This document shows positions 60,437 through 64,000 of a stretch of 64,000 nt of DNA, one piece after another (positions within the stretch are counted from its first letter, which is position 1; every line of letters starts with the position of its first letter). The notes below the pieces were generated by a model. The model was given only the letters and a program-made list of their open reading frames with translations. It searched no databases and was not told the origin of the DNA. A program made the position numbers and the translations under genes. The DNA comes from Phoebastria nigripes (lineage: Eukaryota; Chordata; Aves; Procellariiformes; Diomedeidae). The stretch is from the NCBI GenBank assembly GCA_035582835.1, contig JAYKAV010002109.1, positions 2,302,701-2,366,700 on the forward strand, given 5' to 3'.

Positions 60437-63400
60437 GTATGATCATTTATTACCATGTATTGTCTGTACTTTGGATCCTTGCAATTTACGTATCTGCTTT
60501 TGTATTCTTTGTTTTGGGAAGAGTTTATTCAGTTTTAATGATCCGTATGCTGCTTTGCACAGTAGTTTTTAAAGACACGACTGAGGAGAGAGGCTGTTTA
60601 AGCTGTGCAGCATGTTGTTGGAATTTCTGCTGAGAACGGAGTAGGGATCAAATGCATTTGTTGCTAAATGCAGACATAAAGTGTTTGTGTCTCATGGCTC
60701 CATTATGCATTGCACAGTGTAACGTTATTATGTTTGGTTGCTTTAAATTTGCCCTGATTAGGTCTGTTTTGCTCATATCAGGTGATCTGATGCAGTGGCT
60801 GTGCAGCACTTGTGTGTAGTTTAGGGTACCACAAGGAGCATAAGGTGCCGGTGACTGGACCGAGGAATTCTGCTCCTTCAGTGACATGTCCTGATTTGTT
60901 CAGGCTTCCCAGCTGCTCTTGCTGGTGCCGCTGTTTTGTCTAACGCACCCGCGTCCCCATCCCTCGCTGGTACCGTGGACAGTGCAGCCCGTACCGTGCG
61001 TGGGGCGCGCAGGGGGAACGTGCAGGGCTGAGCACGGCTTCGCTGGGGAAACTCTTCCCGATAACTTGACAGGAATGATGATTTCCCTGCACATTCGCAG
61101 TTTCACAACACAGCCATAAGCTATGACATGTTTTGCCTTACAGTGCTCGGCTGTGCTGCAAACAGATTGGGTTGGATGGGAGGGTGAAGAATTGTTTGTG
61201 ATGATAAGTGGTTTAAATTTCTCCAGAGTGGGGAAAAATGTATTTCCACATTAGGATGCATTAGTGTTGTTATACATTGCTTCTGATGAGCTGTCTGTCT
61301 TAGAGACAAATAATTTCTGCTACAAGGGATCTCCATTATATAAGGAGAAGAGGTGCAAATTTTGTTTGTATGTTACTCATGGAAATAATTTCTGTAATGT
61401 GATTACTGAACTTATTGGAGGGTTGAATTGGATGCCCACTATAATATCCTTAAAGCTTTCAAAGTATTATCATTAATAAGGGAATGGTTTTTATTTCATT
61501 TTGCTGAGATACGTCTCCATACTTAACTGAAATTGGGCTGTTCAGGTGCTCATCAGACACATTAGAGTTATGAGCAAACTATTCTTTTACAAGCATACAG
61601 TATTATGAAGCTAATGGTATCTAAGGGAATGTATGTAGTTTGTTTCTCAGGTGTTTGTGAACTCAGGTTAATTGGGAGGTCTTAAGCAGGTCACTGGGAT
61701 GGATTCCGAAACCATTAAATATAGGATTGATTCCCATACTCCAACGTCATTACTTGAAATCAATTCCTAATGTACGTGCAGAGGAGAGTTTTCTGATCCA
61801 CACCTTTATTTTCAGTACGTAAAAGATTTAGAAAGTGGACAGATCGTTATGCTATTTTAATTCATTACCTGAATTATAATGTAAATTAAATGTCAAAGTG
61901 TGCACAATACTTGTTGCTAAATTTAAAAATACTTCCTGCTACTTTTTTATCCTTTTTGATGTAAACTAATTACATCTTGGGTAACGTTCATCCATAACAT
62001 GCATAGTGCATAGCATGGGAAGCAAGAAAGTCATACAAACAAGAGGTTTTTAAATGTGTGGAGTTGCCTGACAGTTAAATTTCTATACAAAGACTGCATA
62101 CTGCTTCCATAGGGATGTCTGGAGTAAACAGTATTGTCAGTTGTGTGCCTCTGGGCTTCAGCATAAATAAGTATAATGCAATGAACATTGAAGTATTCAC
62201 AAGATTGGTATTTTCCTCGGTAACAAGACTGCTACAGATCCACAAATAGTAAAGTTGCACATTTGTCCATTTTTACCATGCTAATATTACAAGCCCCTTT
62301 TTTATCCCAGTGTTTACCTTTATAAATGCATACTTCAATTGTAGCCAAAGAAAAGACATAACACACACAAATGGAAGCATACCAGAATTAGTTTAAAACT
62401 ACTTGTAAATCCCTTACATTACAAAAATTGCCCAACTGTGGCCACTGTTTACCTGTAATTTCCATATATTCTGTAAGTCAGCTCCATTAGCTACAGTCAT
62501 TCTGCTAAATAGCTATTAATGCATTAGAGAGGTCGGAGGTCTGCACGGGTAGTCATATTCAAGCGATAAGGTAGCTTTTACATATGTCTTCGATACTGAA
62601 AGGTACACTTTGACAGCATTAAAAGATATAGTAAAGACATTTTAGAAAAATTACCACGCTATGAATGTGGAATATCATCTTTGCTATAGAAAGCAACATG
62701 TTAATAAACAATGTAACAAATATTGCGAGTGTAATGTATCTTTTTTTTGGCTTAAAAATATGTAGTCAATTAGCTTTATTTGTAAAGGTTGTAAATTATA
62801 ACATATTTCATAGGGAAATGATAGTAATATGTCTTTTTAACTTGAATTTATCGTAATTATTTAAGCTATCGTAACTTACTTTTAAAAACTGCTAGCAGAG
62901 TACATGTTTTGAAATTAACTAGCAGTAAGTACCAGCAACATTAAATAATTGAAGAGAAGATGGAAGAAAGGCACAAAAATAATGTTAATAGTTTGAGACT
63001 TGGCTACCCAGAATGCGTCCCGGTTACAGTGTGCTATATCAGAGGCAGCTGTAGCCTAAGCCCCAACCAAGAGGAGACACCCTTCTGTTCTTTTCCTTAA
63101 GGAAATGTTACTTGCCAAAAAAGTAAAAATTGGTAGGCTTTAAGGAACATTATTATGACAAGTTGGCATCTTGTATTTATCCACAGTTCCCTTCTCGGGA
63201 ATGCATTCAACTGGAATTCAGCTTGGGAACTGCATCTGGTGGTGTGGACAACCTGAAAAGGCCATGCAAGTCTTTAGAAATTGATTCCTGAGGCTTACAG
63301 AGGATCTAGAAGTTAAGACTCTAGATACCTTTGTGTTAAAGAAATTGTCTTTATACAAAAATATTTTGTAAAGTTTAGCAAATACACAGCAGAAGGCACT

Positions 63401-64000
63401 GTGGTTAAAAAGAAAGTTTTCAAAGGAGCAGAAAACATTAATGGTGAAGATACTTCTAACAACAGTTTTCAGTCACTGTTCTTTTTTTTTTCCAGATTTT
63501 CCAAAATTTTAAATTTCTCTAAATGGTTTTCACTTCAGAAAATGAGCAATTATTTCTCCTGGTATGTACCCATTTCTTACATAACTTAAATGTTTTCCTG
63601 GGGGTATGTACTATGGACCCAAAAGGTACTTTAAGAGAAAGAACTTTGCCTTGCTCCAATTCCATTGTGGCACTGTTGGAAAACAAATATTACCCACAAA
63701 GCTTGCAAGTACATTAAGAATCAGAGTAGTTTTCAAACTTGTTCAGTTTTTCCTTTGATTAATTTTAACGTACTAATGTGAGTAAATGACAAACAACACT
63801 TCAGTATTTACATCTGTAATGCTTCTACCTGGAGACTTTGAATGCTTTTTGGCCCAGGAACCCCTGTACTTACTGTGAAACTCAGTGACACTTTGCAGTT
63901 GCAAGCACAGCGTCCGAGTGAGCCCTCCTAAACCAAAGGCCATCTATTTTAATATGTATGCATGCACTATGGAAGGCAATCCTGTACAGAATTTGGGGGT
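60437..64000 (+). other. First intron of the CNKSR-like gene (partial)
   Basis: Begins with the GTATGA donor after the first coding exon. I looked for the continuation of the SAM domain (the L-D-D-C-L-Q-Q-Y type segment) and did not find it, so the intron runs past the right edge. A short CpG-richer patch lies at about 60940-61050; the rest is AT-rich. Confidence 0.7.

Noticed and set aside
60437..64000. Second exon of the CNKSR-like gene
   Set aside because: No frame resembling the middle of a CNKSR SAM domain is present before the right edge.

Overview
The window is nuclear DNA of a bird, or a close sauropsid relative. It has long introns, scattered CpG islands, no compact coding regions, and a CR1 retrotransposon ending in the typical ATTCTATG-type tail at about 57.9-58.4 kb. 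Single N calls and two N runs (33583-33591 and 57973-58282) mark it as draft assembly.

Left part (1 to about 36.2 kb, minus strand): the 5' half of HDX, the highly divergent homeobox gene. A probable non-coding exon 1 ends at 36087 in a CpG island. Coding exon 2 (27318-27464) begins exactly at the ATG and holds most of homeodomain 1. Exon 3 (21587-22711) holds its recognition helix and a long serine-rich linker. Exon 4 (16106-16159) is short. Exon 5 (4583-4729) holds the first two-thirds of homeodomain 2. All four coding exons are joined in phase 0 and together encode 491 residues. The rest of the gene, including the second recognition helix and the acidic C-terminus, lies beyond position 1.

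Middle part (about 36.2 to 60.2 kb): the HDX promoter island, followed by about 24 kb with no recognisable protein-coding exon. It contains a second, orphan CpG island (about 54.88-55.11 kb), old repeat fragments, a CR1 copy interrupted by an assembly gap, and a few unexplained open frames.

Right part (about 60.2 to 64 kb, plus strand): the first coding exon (60373-60436) of a connector enhancer of KSR (CNKSR) family gene, divergent from HDX. Its SAM-domain start resembles CNKSR2 but has differences. CNKSR1, 2 and 3 each share a chromosome region with an RSK gene (RPS6KA1, 3 and 2), and HDX is a neighbour of RPS6KA6. The exon may therefore belong to a fourth CNKSR ohnolog that is missing from mammals. 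I consider this the most interesting observation here.

HDX is a putative DNA-binding nuclear protein and CNKSR proteins are membrane scaffolds of Ras/Raf signalling. I see no sign that the two act together; they are simply divergent neighbours.
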